Positions 31,828 to 41,673 of a stretch of 64,000 nt of DNA are shown here, in pieces. Position 1 is the stretch's first letter; each line of letters starts with the position of its first letter. The position numbers and the translations under genes were made by a program. Under the pieces are notes generated by a model. It ran no database searches and was not told where the DNA came from. It saw only the letters and a program-made list of their open reading frames with translations. This stretch comes from Lewinellaceae bacterium (lineage in GTDB: Bacteria; Bacteroidota; Bacteroidia; Chitinophagales; Saprospiraceae), in assembly GCA_020636135.1 (NCBI GenBank), contig JACJYK010000001.1, positions 3,644,501 through 3,708,500 of the forward strand, in the 5' to 3' direction.

Positions 31828-34074
31828 TCAGGGCATGCATTCCAACTTTTCCCATTGGATGTTCCACATCCCGTTTTTCGGAAAACCGGGTGCGTGGCCC
31901 TGCTCACCATCCCATCCGGTGGCCATCATGGCAACCGCCGTCAGCAAGCCACCATTGCCGGGAAGGTACAGTTTCAGGCGCTGATCCTGGTAATTGTGTC
32001 CATTATTCAGGTAGGTGTTTTTAGGAGCATCCATCAGGAGCCAGTCGATGGCATCTTCCGGATGACCCAACCGGGCCGCAGCCATGGCCAGCATGGGAAA
32101 ATCCCATCCCCAGGTGGTCTGCCATTGCCAGTTGTTTTTTATTTCCTGATACGTGTTTTCGGCCAGGTCAGGATCCACTTTTGCCGTTTGTGGCAATACG
32201 CCCAGAATGCCTGTTACGATCGGATGGTCACGACGTTTATCCGGATTGAGGTAATCATCGCGACTGGAAGCAGAGGGCAAATATTTACCCTCTACCTGAG
32301 GCAAGGGCGCCAGCTGATCCAGCACTTCAGCCCACCGGGGATCCGGCTGCAAATTCAACCGCTGCCTCCAGGTTTGTGCTGTCTTCAATCCCCAGTACCA
32401 ATAAGCCAGCTCAAAGCCCGGATCACGGGTCTCCTCTACAGGAAAGATTTCCTGGGCCGGGATCAGTGGAGGGCATAAATGGTAAAGTCCGTCGGTGGTG
32501 TCCCGTCTTGCAAAAGATGTCATGAATGCTGCGGTTTGGAACACCAGTTCCTGATAGCGTTCCAGGGTCGGGCGGTCCGGATGCCAGCGGTACATCAATT
32601 CCGCAAAATAGATGGGATGTGGCTGCTGCCAAACCAGGAATTCGCCGACACTTGAAGGGCTGGAAATCCCCTCCGGTCCCACCATCTTCGGCCAGCGCAC
32701 GCCGTCATAACCCTGCCGGATCGCGATGGAATGGGCCTGACCAAGAATATGTTCATACCAGGATAGACTTTTCTCCAGATATTCCGGTCTTCCCCATAAT
32801 GCAAAATGGACGCCGTGCCACCAGTGCATTTCGAGATGCGCTTTGCCATACCAGCTGTTGCCGGTCAACCCGGTTTCCTGTGGTGGCATGGTCCCCGCAC
32901 ATTGTATCCGGGTCAGGTATTGCGACAGGATCACCCTGCGCTCCAGTTCCGGTGCCCGAGGATCGCTGCAGGCAGAAAAATCAATGGCGCCGCCGGACTT
33001 CCAGAAGGCGTGCCAGGCAGCTTCTGTTTGCAGCTTCAAACCTGCAAAATCGGCCTCTATCCGATCAGTTTTTTCTTGTCGAAAGCAAATGACAGCTTCC
33101 AGGACGCCAGCATCCGGTTTTGGAGCCAGGTCAAATTCATGCGGGCCATGGCGCTCCAACCGGGCATCACGCCAGGCTATTTGGACCATGTAACGGGCAC
33201 TGTCAAGCACACGGCCAATGTTGACAAAGTTATCCGCCGAGTCCAACATCACGGAAGTATGGGCCTCCGGATGATCCCAATCATAACCAGGGCAAACAGC
33301 ACACGTTTTTGCATACGGGAATGAGATCCGGGCCTTCAACCTCCCCTGCCGGATCAGATCTGAGGTTATATGAAAAGCAACAGCATCCTGGTCCGGTAGG
33401 ACCAGGGTCTGAACCTCCACCTGAACGCCTTCAAACTCAAAAGAGCTGGTGATAACGCCGTTCCACAGATCCAAAACCTGGTGGATCTGTTCCAGGTCTG
33501 CCATGTTCCCTGCAGATCCATCCCTGCGGGTCAATTGAAGTCCGGTCAATCCCAACTGCAGGCGCTGCGGATTACGCCTAAACCATTCTATGGCTTCTCC
33601 GCGCCTTCCACTTCCGGATTGGGTGGCATAGGTAACTGGTCTGTCACCACAGGTCAGCAAGGTATCAAGTGTTTCCTCATACCGGTAGTTGGCGTCATTG
33701 GGCATCGAATGCCAGCCCCATTGGGATTGGGTCGAAAGGGGAATGCCATTTGCATAGGCTTCCGGGAAACTCTGCAGTCCGGTCACATCCACTGTGAAGG
33801 CAAATTCTCCATTTCCTACGGTCAAAGCACCCAGTGTATCAACATGATCCAGGACGACATTGTGCCGGGTGACCAGCGCTTGCCGGTCAATGGAATGTGA
33901 TCGCCCGCAATGCCATGATCCGGCTAAACTCAAAATAACGGCTATTATTCCCGTCAGAATGAATTTCTTTCCTGTGAAACCGGGGCTTAAGCTGGCTTTC
34001 TGGTGGTAATGACGCCGCTTCACTTTTAATTTTAATGGTGCTTTTAAGCGGTTCAATGAAAAGTGGAAGCTCAT
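31828..34074 (-). CDS. Putative (alpha/alpha)6-barrel glycoside hydrolase
   Basis: The 748-residue protein has a basic N-terminus and a membrane/signal helix at about 37-56 (FILTGIIAVILSLAGSW), an N-terminal beta-sandwich (ALTVGNGEFAFTVDVTGLQSF onward) and a C-terminal helical barrel with LTGNSWYGKAHLEMHWWHG, RWPKMVGPEG and WGWDFPMLAMAAARLG. The layout recalls GH65/GH95-type enzymes; in those families a Glu in the barrel is the acid, and the Glu of HLEMHWW is a candidate. The specificity cannot be read. It starts at an ATG overlapping the GH106 stop (ATGA), so the two enzymes are coupled and probably act on the same rhamnose-containing glycan. Confidence 0.65.
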   Translation of the reverse strand: MSFHFSLNRLKAPLKLKVKRRHYHQKASLSPGFTGKKFILTGIIAVILSLAGSWHCGRSHSIDRQALVTRHNVVLDHVDTLGALTVGNGEFAFTVDVTGLQSFPEAYANGIPLSTQSQWGWHSMPNDANYRYEETLDTLLTCGDRPVTYATQSGSGRRGEAIEWFRRNPQRLQLGLTGLQLTRRDGSAGNMADLEQIHQVLDLWNGVITSSFEFEGVQVEVQTLVLPDQDAVAFHITSDLIRQGRLKARISFPYAKTCAVCPGYDWDHPEAHTSVMLDSADNFVNIGRVLDSARYMVQIAWRDARLERHGPHEFDLAPKPDAGVLEAVICFRQEKTDRIEADFAGLKLQTEAAWHAFWKSGGAIDFSACSDPRAPELERRVILSQYLTRIQCAGTMPPQETGLTGNSWYGKAHLEMHWWHGVHFALWGRPEYLEKSLSWYEHILGQAHSIAIRQGYDGVRWPKMVGPEGISSPSSVGEFLVWQQPHPIYFAELMYRWHPDRPTLERYQELVFQTAAFMTSFARRDTTDGLYHLCPPLIPAQEIFPVEETRDPGFELAYWYWGLKTAQTWRQRLNLQPDPRWAEVLDQLAPLPQVEGKYLPSASSRDDYLNPDKRRDHPIVTGILGVLPQTAKVDPDLAENTYQEIKNNWQWQTTWGWDFPMLAMAAARLGHPEDAIDWLLMDAPKNTYLNNGHNYQDQRLKLYLPGNGGLLTAVAMMATGWDGEQGHAPGFPKNGMWNIQWEKLECMP

Positions 34075-36974
34075 TGGGGGTTCATCTTTTGCAGTGGGAT
34101 TAATTGCACCGGCCCCAGCAATCCGGAAGGCAATGGTTTCCATTTTTCCGCTGTAAATAAGCCGTCAGGACCGCGGTCCGCAGCCCGGTTAGCCGGAAAA
34201 TTAACATTGTAAAAGCGCTTCCAGAATGTATGTGCCTTATCCATGGCAATGATCCGGTTGGCCATGCGGTTGGTCACCAGGACCTCCAGTTTATTTACCG
34301 GTAAAAACTTCTCCGGGGAGACATCGATCGAATAGTTTGGTCCGATAAGCGTCCCCAATTTCTCCCCGTTCAGGATGACCACCGCAGAATTAGCCACCGA
34401 GCCGAGGTCCAGACGCCAGGCATCCGGTTTGTGTTCCGGCAAGATCAAATCAATAGCGTAACGGGCAGTGCCTGAAAAGGCGGCATAGCCTTCCCCTTCC
34501 AATTCGGTCCAGGACAACAGCTTGGATAACTGCCTGCTCACCGGGAGCTCGGCACCCCCATGTTCAAAGGTCAGCGTCCATTCGCCGTCCACTGCCAGCG
34601 GTGCACCTGCAGGTTCGTATACTTCCAGGAACGGACGATGTTGGTCCCGGGGATCGACCTGCAGAATACGGGTACCTCCCTGCGGGATTGCTATCCATAT
34701 CGCCACCCCTAGTTCCCCATTTTTTCTTAAACGTGCCTGACCTTGCTGATCATTCCAGGGATCCTGTACCATCACCGTTTTACCGGGCGTTGACAACGGC
34801 AACCATCCCTGAAAATTTGTATCGGACCAGTTGGTGATGACATACAGCGTCTGATCCCCTGATTGTCGTCTGATCGCCCGCATCCCGGTATCAAACAGTG
34901 TTTCCCGCCGGATTTTCAACCGGTTCAACACTTCGATAACGGCACCCGTTACCTGTACATTTTCCAGCTTTTCGGCAGAAAGTTTAAGACTCCGGAAAGT
35001 CGACTGCCGTGCTGAAAGATTGGAAAGCCCGGGAACATCCATTGGGAGTCCGTTTTCAATAATGACCGGTATGCCCTGGCGGGCCAGCGACAACAAGTGT
35101 TCCAATGTGCTTTCCGGCATGTAGGTGGTTTGCGGGACTACAATGGAACGGTAAACCTGACCATTGGATTTCAATTGATGGTTCCACACCTCCAGGTCAG
35201 CAATCTGTACATCTGAGATGATATCAAATGCAAACCCCAGGTTGTATAGCGTATCGGCCAGCTGGCGGAATTCCTTCAGCGATGCGGCTTGAGCGCCACC
35301 ATCAAAATGCGCCAGGTTTCCTCCTTCCGCATCGGCGAGCCGGTCGAAATATGGAAAATACAGCAATACGTCGTTATCGGGCGATCCGGACTGCAGGGTC
35401 GACTGACATCGCTGGACATAAACATTCAAAGCGCCCAGATCTTGCCACCAGGGATTCCTGTCGTTGGCATGAATGGCAGCATAAAACAACCGCCCCGGCC
35501 AGGGATCCCCGGCCGGTGAATAGCAGGTCCCGTGATAGCAGACATGGTTGATCCCCGCCTGGAAATACCGGTCGATGTTCTCCTTCAGCTGATCCAGGGT
35601 GGTAAGAAAGTGTTCATCCAGCCAGGTGGCGGCCTCCGCTGAAGCCAGTTTTTTCCCGCTTACATGGGCTGCCGAGGAAGCCATTTTCGACCTGATCACA
35701 TCGGTGCCTTCCGTCTCCGGAATATCACTAGCCGCATACAAATCCAGAATATTGGCTGGTGAGCCATGGGCTTGGTTACGAATAATTTTGTTCTGCCGGT
35801 GCGCCCAGTTTTTCCAGTCGGTGGTAAAGGTCCCGAGTAACAATTCTCCGATGGTCTGGCGGTAATCCGAAAGGACTCTTTTGTTTTCTTCTGTTTCATC
35901 CAGGCCAAGAAATGCCGGCAAATGCTCTTCCAGCCGGTAACCTCGGGCTGAAGCAAAGGCATTCAAAAAATCAGGCGTCCAGTCAGCCTGACCGCGTGCA
36001 TCATCCACCTCATAGCTGTCGTTGAAATAGGCGCGCAGTCCATTCAGGCTTTTCCCGGCAAATGCCTGATCAAATCGCTGCAAATAGTCACGAATGGCCT
36101 GATGTGAGAAATGATCGATCACATTGCCTTCTCCGCCCGGAGCTGCCCGTTCGACCATCTTGCCATGCCAGCCGCTGAACAATGCATAGAGCGTCCAGGC
36201 ACCTGCCGGAGCAACCCATTCCAGCCTCCCGGATGAATCTACGCGCTCCGTAAGATCCAGAATAACACCCTCATCCGAATAAGCCATAAGTCTTTCCAGT
36301 GGAAGTGGCTTTTTGAAGCGTACCTGATCCAGAGCCAGGCCCTGCAAATCTGCATTCGCAGCCACCGGGTCTTTCAAATCGCTGATCATCAGGGTATGTT
36401 GTCCTTTCAATAGCTCCGGATAACTCATCGAGCCAGTCGGTTTCTCTCCTTTCTCTGCCAGTAAACCGTATAACTGATACACCTGATTGGTCACCGAACG
36501 CAATATCGGTTCCTGCTCGTACACGATGGGTTGATCAAGATGCTGACCAGGCCTGAGTTTGTAAATCCGGTGTGCAATGTATTTACACGCATCCGTATCA
36601 TTCACCCACGGACCACCAAATGGCCAGCCGGTCCCCGTGGCCAGGTCCGCCCCCAAATTCATTCGCCTGGCTTCCTGAAGAGTAAACTCCAGGCGCTGTA
36701 CCCAGACATCTGATAAGTAAGGGATAAAGTTGGCCTCATCCCCGATGACGCCGTAAATGGGAGTGATCTCTACGCCCCCAAATCCAGCATTTTTTAATGC
36801 AATCAGTTCTTTTTTGATGCCGGCTTCGGTCACACTACTCCCTTGCCACCACCAGCGGGTCCAGGGTTTGGTCACCGGATCGATAGGATGGTAATCGGCT
36901 TCCTGAACCACCTCATTCGCACATTGAAGTAAAAAGAAGACCAGACCGATGAAAAGGTGGCTGATTCGTGGCAT
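34071..36974 (-). CDS. Alpha-L-rhamnosidase, GH106
   Basis: The 967-residue protein has a signal with Cys18 (FFLLQCAN, possible lipoprotein), then the GH106 opening PWTRWWWQGSSVTEAGIKKE, LKNAGFGGVEITPIYG, GADLATGTGWPFGGPWV and AYFNDSYEVD, followed by long beta domains and a C-terminal sandwich (RLDLGSVANSAVVILNG, NKLEVLVTNRMANRI). GH106 enzymes remove alpha-L-rhamnose from plant or algal polysaccharides in Bacteroidota. It is the first gene of a two-gene operon with an (alpha/alpha)6 hydrolase and lies next to the rhamnose regulator. Confidence 0.92.
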   Translation of the reverse strand: MPRISHLFIGLVFFLLQCANEVVQEADYHPIDPVTKPWTRWWWQGSSVTEAGIKKELIALKNAGFGGVEITPIYGVIGDEANFIPYLSDVWVQRLEFTLQEARRMNLGADLATGTGWPFGGPWVNDTDACKYIAHRIYKLRPGQHLDQPIVYEQEPILRSVTNQVYQLYGLLAEKGEKPTGSMSYPELLKGQHTLMISDLKDPVAANADLQGLALDQVRFKKPLPLERLMAYSDEGVILDLTERVDSSGRLEWVAPAGAWTLYALFSGWHGKMVERAAPGGEGNVIDHFSHQAIRDYLQRFDQAFAGKSLNGLRAYFNDSYEVDDARGQADWTPDFLNAFASARGYRLEEHLPAFLGLDETEENKRVLSDYRQTIGELLLGTFTTDWKNWAHRQNKIIRNQAHGSPANILDLYAASDIPETEGTDVIRSKMASSAAHVSGKKLASAEAATWLDEHFLTTLDQLKENIDRYFQAGINHVCYHGTCYSPAGDPWPGRLFYAAIHANDRNPWWQDLGALNVYVQRCQSTLQSGSPDNDVLLYFPYFDRLADAEGGNLAHFDGGAQAASLKEFRQLADTLYNLGFAFDIISDVQIADLEVWNHQLKSNGQVYRSIVVPQTTYMPESTLEHLLSLARQGIPVIIENGLPMDVPGLSNLSARQSTFRSLKLSAEKLENVQVTGAVIEVLNRLKIRRETLFDTGMRAIRRQSGDQTLYVITNWSDTNFQGWLPLSTPGKTVMVQDPWNDQQGQARLRKNGELGVAIWIAIPQGGTRILQVDPRDQHRPFLEVYEPAGAPLAVDGEWTLTFEHGGAELPVSRQLSKLLSWTELEGEGYAAFSGTARYAIDLILPEHKPDAWRLDLGSVANSAVVILNGEKLGTLIGPNYSIDVSPEKFLPVNKLEVLVTNRMANRIIAMDKAHTFWKRFYNVNFPANRAADRGPDGLFTAEKWKPLPSGLLGPVQLIPLQKMNPQ

Positions 36975-37069
36975 GCTCTTGAATTAGTGGTTATAAGGTA
37001 AGTTATTTTGTCCATTAACCTTCAGGCTGGAGTGATCAGCATTTGATTTTGGAAATTCCACCGCCTTGT

Positions 37070-38104
37070 TCATAGCGAATGGCGCACCACCAGCGAAAAA
37101 GGATTGATCACATGTTCCTTCTTTCCGTTCAGGATTAAATTGGCGGCAGTCGCTCCCAGTTGATGAAAATCGGTTGACATCACCGTGATGCCATCGAGAA
37201 GAATTTCCTTGAGTGGTGTCTCATTGTACGAAAGAATGCCGACGTCGTCTCCCACCTTCCAACCCAGGGATTTGATCTTCTTGATCAATTGCACCAGGTC
37301 ATCCTCCATCAATGTAATGTAAGCGTCCTTCTGCTCCAGTGTTTCATCGGCAATGGAAGAAACAATCGTTGTTTCGAAACCGTATTTCTGACAGAAGGAT
37401 CTGAACCCGGTAATGATCTCCTGGGGATGATACCCATCCGGTGGAAAGATGATCTTGAGCTTCCGGTATTTTTTCAGTAGGTGCAAAGCCTGCGTCAATG
37501 CCGAGTAAATGTCATTGCGAAAATCCTGGTATACCGCTGCATAGTCTCCGGAAATACCAGGGATCAGCTTATCCAGTACGATCAGTTTTTCGCGGGGAAT
37601 ACCTTCCAGAACTTCCAGCAAATCGTCACCGCCATCCAGAAAATGGGCAATGATTACAAAATGGGTATAGGGCCTGTTCAGGTGCCCACGGATCAACTGT
37701 TTAAACAGGCGATAATTGTTGTTATAAATAAAAAAATCAATGGCTGCCTGATCACCCAGCGTTTCTGAAAATGAATCGTAAATGATCTTTTTATGGGCGC
37801 TCAATTTATTGAACAATAAAAAGACATTGTGCTGTCGATGCATCTGCACGCTTTTGATGTAATAGCCCTTACCGGGAACAGCATCAATAATTTCCTTTTC
37901 CTTCAGATAGTCGTAGGCCTTGACAACGGTATCCCGTGAGATATCGAAGGCAATGAGCAACTGATTGACGGATGGCAACCGGTCATTACGTTGCAATAGT
38001 CCCTGCTCGATGCCCCGGATCACCGAATTGATGATTTGCCGGTATTTCGGGGTTTTGGAGTATTCATTGATCTCCAGGAATGTTTCCGGTTGAATTTTGC
38101 GCAT
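37070..38104 (-). CDS. GntR-type regulator with LacI-like sugar-binding domain, probable rhamnose regulator
   Basis: The 344-residue protein has an N-terminal GntR winged helix (KYRQIINSVIRGIEQGLLQRNDRLPSVNQL, ISRDTVVKAYDYLKEKEII) and a C-terminal periplasmic-binding-protein-like domain (VGDDVGILSYNETPLKEIL, STDFHQLGATAANLIL, close to LacI-family endings). It diverges from the rhamnose catabolic operon with only 133 bases between the starts, where an inverted repeat lies. It should therefore control that operon and perhaps the adjoining rhamnosidases in response to L-rhamnose or a metabolite. Direct evidence of the effector is absent. Confidence 0.85.
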   Translation of the reverse strand: MRKIQPETFLEINEYSKTPKYRQIINSVIRGIEQGLLQRNDRLPSVNQLLIAFDISRDTVVKAYDYLKEKEIIDAVPGKGYYIKSVQMHRQHNVFLLFNKLSAHKKIIYDSFSETLGDQAAIDFFIYNNNYRLFKQLIRGHLNRPYTHFVIIAHFLDGGDDLLEVLEGIPREKLIVLDKLIPGISGDYAAVYQDFRNDIYSALTQALHLLKKYRKLKIIFPPDGYHPQEIITGFRSFCQKYGFETTIVSSIADETLEQKDAYITLMEDDLVQLIKKIKSLGWKVGDDVGILSYNETPLKEILLDGITVMSTDFHQLGATAANLILNGKKEHVINPFSLVVRHSL

Positions 38105-38162
38105 AGCTCTACTCCCGGGTCACCGAGAATTACACCTTTAAAATGCAAAATATTGCGCGAAC

Positions 38163-38207
38163 CAGAATGGTACGGAACACTATTCTGAAGAGAGTCTGGT
38201 AAATTTG
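38163..38207 (+). promoter_or_regulatory. Rhamnose operon promoter box and candidate operator
   Basis: CAGAAT (38163-38168) and ATTCTG (38182-38187) are inverted arms, extended by inner GT/AC pairs, giving CAGAATnGT-N5-ACnATTCTG. TAAATTTG at 38200-38207 fits TAnnTTTG, 30 bases before the ATG; no -33 TTTG is present at the right distance. The inverted repeat covers the -33 region. A second small palindrome GCAA-AATA-TTGC lies at 38145-38156. The divergent GntR regulator is the likely binder. Confidence 0.55.
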
Positions 38208-38237
38208 GAGATCTGTAACCTGATCAAAATTAATAGC

Positions 38238-40337
38238 ATGGAAGTCAAAGCCTTTAAATACGTATCCTACCTGTGGGATGAAGCAAAAGCTGCCCGTTTA
38301 GCCGGCGATGAGGTAGGTTTATTTTTGTACCGGTCCAATGTACTCGGTGCAGACCTGCGCATAACCAATTATGGCGGAGGAAATACCTCCTGTAAAACGA
38401 TCGAAAAAGATCCCCTCACCGGTGAAGAAGTGGAAGTCATGTGGATCAAAGGCTCCGGAGGGGATATCGGCACCCTGACCCGTAAAGGGATCGCCGGATT
38501 GTATACCGGAAGGTTACGGGACCTCAAGAATGTCTACCGCGGCCTGGAGTTTGAAGATGAAATGGTCGCTTTATTCCAGCACTGCCTGTTTGACCTCAAC
38601 AGCGCTGCGCCATCCATCGATACACCACTCCACGGAATGTTGCCCTTCAAACACATCGACCACCTGCACCCGGATGCTTTGATTGCAATCGCTGCCGCAG
38701 CGGATGGTGAAGCCATAACCAGGGAAATATGGGGTGACACGATGGGTTGGGTACCCTGGCAGCGTCCCGGTTTTGACCTGGGATTACAACTGGAACGCTG
38801 TCTGGCAGAAAACCCAGGGATCCGGGGCATTGTCCTGGGCAGTCATGGCCTGTTCACCTGGGGTGACACCTCCTACGAATGTTACCTTAACAGCCTGGAA
38901 GTCATCGAACAGGCTTCCGAATACATTGCCGCCCGCGAGGGTAAAGAGCGTCCAGTATTCGGTGGATCCATCGTTCAGAGTCTGGCACCAGCTGCCCGCT
39001 CCGAGCAGGCATCAATGCTTGCTCCCATTCTGCGCGGACTGTGCTCCGGTGAACAACGGATGGTCGGTCATTTCACCGACGACGTCAAGGTTTTGGAATT
39101 TGTTAATTCCAAAGACCTGGCTAAGCTGGCGCCTCTGGGTACCAGCTGTCCCGATCATTTCCTCCGTACTAAAATCAAGCCCCTTGTGCTTGACCTGAAA
39201 CCAGGAGCCGACCTAAGCGACCCTAATTCGATAAAACAACAGTTGGAGCCCGCGTTCAAACAATACCGGGACGATTATGCCGCCTATTACGCAGGCTGCA
39301 AACATCCCGACAGCCCCGCTATGCGAGATCCCAATCCCGTGGTCATCCTCTACCCGGGGGTGGGCATGTTCACCTTTGCTAAGAACAAGCAGACGGCCCG
39401 CGTAGCCGCTGAATTTTACATTAATGCCATCAATGTCATGCGCGGCTCCGAGGCCATCTCTACCTATACCGCCCTACCCCGCCAGGAGGCCTTTAATATT
39501 GAATACTGGCTCCTCGAGGAAGCGAAACTGCAACGGATGCCCAAAGAAAAACCTTTATCCAGGAAAATAGCCCTGGTATCCGGTGGGGGTGGTGGTATCG
39601 GAAAGGCCATCGCAGACAAGCTGGCAGCTGAAGGAGCCTGTATCGTTCTGACCGATATTGTCGAAGAACGTCTGGTGGAGGCCATAGGAACATTCCCACG
39701 GGATGTGGCGACCTATGCCGTCTGCGATGTAACAAAATCTGCATCGGTAGAGTCCGCCATAAAAAAAGCTTGTCTTGAATTCGGGGGCGTGGACATCGTG
39801 GTTCACTCGGCAGGATTGGCTATTTCCAAGTCATTGCAGGATACCACCGAAGCCGACTGGAACATACTTCAGGAGGTCCTGGTGAAAGGGCAGTTCCTGC
39901 TGGCGAAAGCCGGTGCTGCCGTGATGCAGGCACAGGGATTAGGTGGAGATTTTATTTCCATTGCCAGTAAAAACGGACTCGTAGCCGGCCCCAATAATGT
40001 AGGTTACGGGACCGCCAAGGCCGCTCAACAACACATGACCCGGTTGCTGGCGGCAGAGCTGGCGGGCGACCACATCCGGGTCAATACCGTCAACCCCGAT
40101 GGGGTTATTATTGGCAGTAAGATCTGGGAAGGCGCCTGGGCCGAGGGCCGGGCGAAAGCCTACGGTATCAGCGTGGAAGAACTGCCTGCTTACTATGCGA
40201 AACGCAACCTGCTGCATGCCATCATCCGGCCGGAAGACATTGCAAATGGTGTCTTCGCTTTTGTGGCCCTCCTGGACAAGAGTACCGGCAACACCCTGAA
40301 CGTCGACGGTGGCGTAGCACAGGCATTTGTCCGATAA
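38238..40337 (+). CDS. rhaEW: Bifunctional L-rhamnulose-1-phosphate aldolase / L-lactaldehyde dehydrogenase (RhaEW)
   Basis: The 699-residue fusion has an N-terminal class II aldolase domain (about 1-420: NYGGGNTSCKT, HGMLPFKHIDHLHPDAL and LGSHGLFTWG carry the Zn-binding His residues) and a C-terminal short-chain dehydrogenase (about 430-699: SGGGGGIGKAIADKLAAEG, HSAGLA, YGTAKAAQQH). It should cleave L-rhamnulose-1-phosphate into dihydroxyacetone phosphate and L-lactaldehyde and oxidise the latter to L-lactate with NAD+. The ATG at 38238 (MEVKAFKYV) is preferred to the TTG at 38205, which overlaps the -7 box. It is the first gene of the rha operon. Confidence 0.92.
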   Translation: MEVKAFKYVSYLWDEAKAARLAGDEVGLFLYRSNVLGADLRITNYGGGNTSCKTIEKDPLTGEEVEVMWIKGSGGDIGTLTRKGIAGLYTGRLRDLKNVYRGLEFEDEMVALFQHCLFDLNSAAPSIDTPLHGMLPFKHIDHLHPDALIAIAAAADGEAITREIWGDTMGWVPWQRPGFDLGLQLERCLAENPGIRGIVLGSHGLFTWGDTSYECYLNSLEVIEQASEYIAAREGKERPVFGGSIVQSLAPAARSEQASMLAPILRGLCSGEQRMVGHFTDDVKVLEFVNSKDLAKLAPLGTSCPDHFLRTKIKPLVLDLKPGADLSDPNSIKQQLEPAFKQYRDDYAAYYAGCKHPDSPAMRDPNPVVILYPGVGMFTFAKNKQTARVAAEFYINAINVMRGSEAISTYTALPRQEAFNIEYWLLEEAKLQRMPKEKPLSRKIALVSGGGGGIGKAIADKLAAEGACIVLTDIVEERLVEAIGTFPRDVATYAVCDVTKSASVESAIKKACLEFGGVDIVVHSAGLAISKSLQDTTEADWNILQEVLVKGQFLLAKAGAAVMQAQGLGGDFISIASKNGLVAGPNNVGYGTAKAAQQHMTRLLAAELAGDHIRVNTVNPDGVIIGSKIWEGAWAEGRAKAYGISVEELPAYYAKRNLLHAIIRPEDIANGVFAFVALLDKSTGNTLNVDGGVAQAFVR

Positions 40338-40388
40338 TCGGGATAAAGCCGGCGAAGATTTTTATTTTTAGATTCAATCAACCAGGAT

Positions 40389-41672
40389 ATGAGAGTCCAG
40401 CAGGAAACGATCCACGATTTCAATGAAAAACACCGGCGTTCACATGCCGATGCATTTGCTTTTTTAAAGATGCAACTGGAAGATCAGGGCTTATCCACGG
40501 ATGACCTGCTCACCCGGCTGATGGACCTGCAGGTAGCCATCCCATCCTGGGCGCTGGGAGCCGGAGGCACCCGTTTTGGGCGGTTTTCGACCGGCGGTGA
40601 ACCCGGCAATCTGGATCAGAAGATCGAAGACGTCGGTTTATTGCATGCACTCACCCGGTCTGCCGGCGGCATTTCATTACACATCCCCTGGGATATTCCG
40701 CAGGACACGGAGGCCACGAAAGAGCTGGCTGCTTCATTCGACCTGATCTTCGATGCCGTCAACTCCAACACCTTCCAGGATCAGAAAGGTCAGGCCCACA
40801 GTTATAAATTCGGCTCCTTATGCCACGCCAGCAAAACCGAACGGCAGCAGGCTATTGACCACAATATTGAAGTGATCCAATATGGCAGGGAACTGGGAAG
40901 TAAAAGCATCACCGTATGGCTTGCCGACGGATCCTCATTTCCTGGTCAATTGAATTTCAGGCATGCACTGGAACGCACCCGGGAAAGCCTGCAATCTATT
41001 TACAATCATCTGCCGGAAGACTGGAAGATGTACATTGAATACAAGCCCTACGAACCCAACTTTTACAGTACGGTCATCCAGGACTGGGGGACCTCCTTCC
41101 TGCTGGCCAACGCCTGCGGACCGAAAGCATTTACCCTGGTCGACCTCGGACACCATCTCCCGAATACCAACATCGAGCAAATTGTCTCCACGCTGATGTG
41201 GCAGGGCAAACTGGGAGGCTTTCATTTCAACGACAGCAAATTCGGGGATGATGACCTGACCGTAGGAAGCATCAAGCCTTATCAACTCTTTCTGATCTTC
41301 AATGAACTGGTTTACGGCATGGAAAACAATCAGGCTGATAATCCGGACCTGGCCTGGATGATCGATGCCAGTCACAACCTGAAGGACCCGCTGGAAGACC
41401 TGCTGCAGAGTCTGGAAGCGATCCGGCTGGCATATGCCCAGGCCCTGATCATTGACCGGGGCGCGCTGGAATCAGCGCGGCAAACCAACGATGTTACGAT
41501 GGCCCAGGAAATCCTCCAGCAAGCCTATCGTACCGATGTCCGCCCCTTACTCCGGGAAGCACGGCTGCGTAGTGGTGCTGCCCTGGATCCAATCCAGCTA
41601 TACCGTACACTGGAGGTCCGGAAACAACTGATCAGGGACCGTGGTGCCGTCACCGTAGCTACCGGATTATGA
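40389..41672 (+). CDS. rhaI: L-rhamnose isomerase (RhaI type)
   Basis: The 427-residue protein is a TIM-barrel sugar isomerase of the RhaI type, seen with RhaEW in many genera. Metal and substrate residues lie in YIEYKPYEPNFYSTVIQDWG (Glu), LVDLGHHLPNTNIEQ (Asp/His), GGFHFNDSKFGDDDL (His/Asp) and WMIDASHN (Asp). It converts L-rhamnose to L-rhamnulose with a divalent metal in the cytoplasm. It follows rhaEW by 51 bases and precedes the kinase by one base. Confidence 0.92.
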   Translation: MRVQQETIHDFNEKHRRSHADAFAFLKMQLEDQGLSTDDLLTRLMDLQVAIPSWALGAGGTRFGRFSTGGEPGNLDQKIEDVGLLHALTRSAGGISLHIPWDIPQDTEATKELAASFDLIFDAVNSNTFQDQKGQAHSYKFGSLCHASKTERQQAIDHNIEVIQYGRELGSKSITVWLADGSSFPGQLNFRHALERTRESLQSIYNHLPEDWKMYIEYKPYEPNFYSTVIQDWGTSFLLANACGPKAFTLVDLGHHLPNTNIEQIVSTLMWQGKLGGFHFNDSKFGDDDLTVGSIKPYQLFLIFNELVYGMENNQADNPDLAWMIDASHNLKDPLEDLLQSLEAIRLAYAQALIIDRGALESARQTNDVTMAQEILQQAYRTDVRPLLREARLRSGAALDPIQLYRTLEVRKQLIRDRGAVTVATGL

Positions 41673-41673
41673 T

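Noticed and set aside
32526..33324. Several plus-strand open frames of 110-190 codons
   Set aside because: They are antisense shadows of the (alpha/alpha)6 hydrolase gene, which explains the whole stretch.
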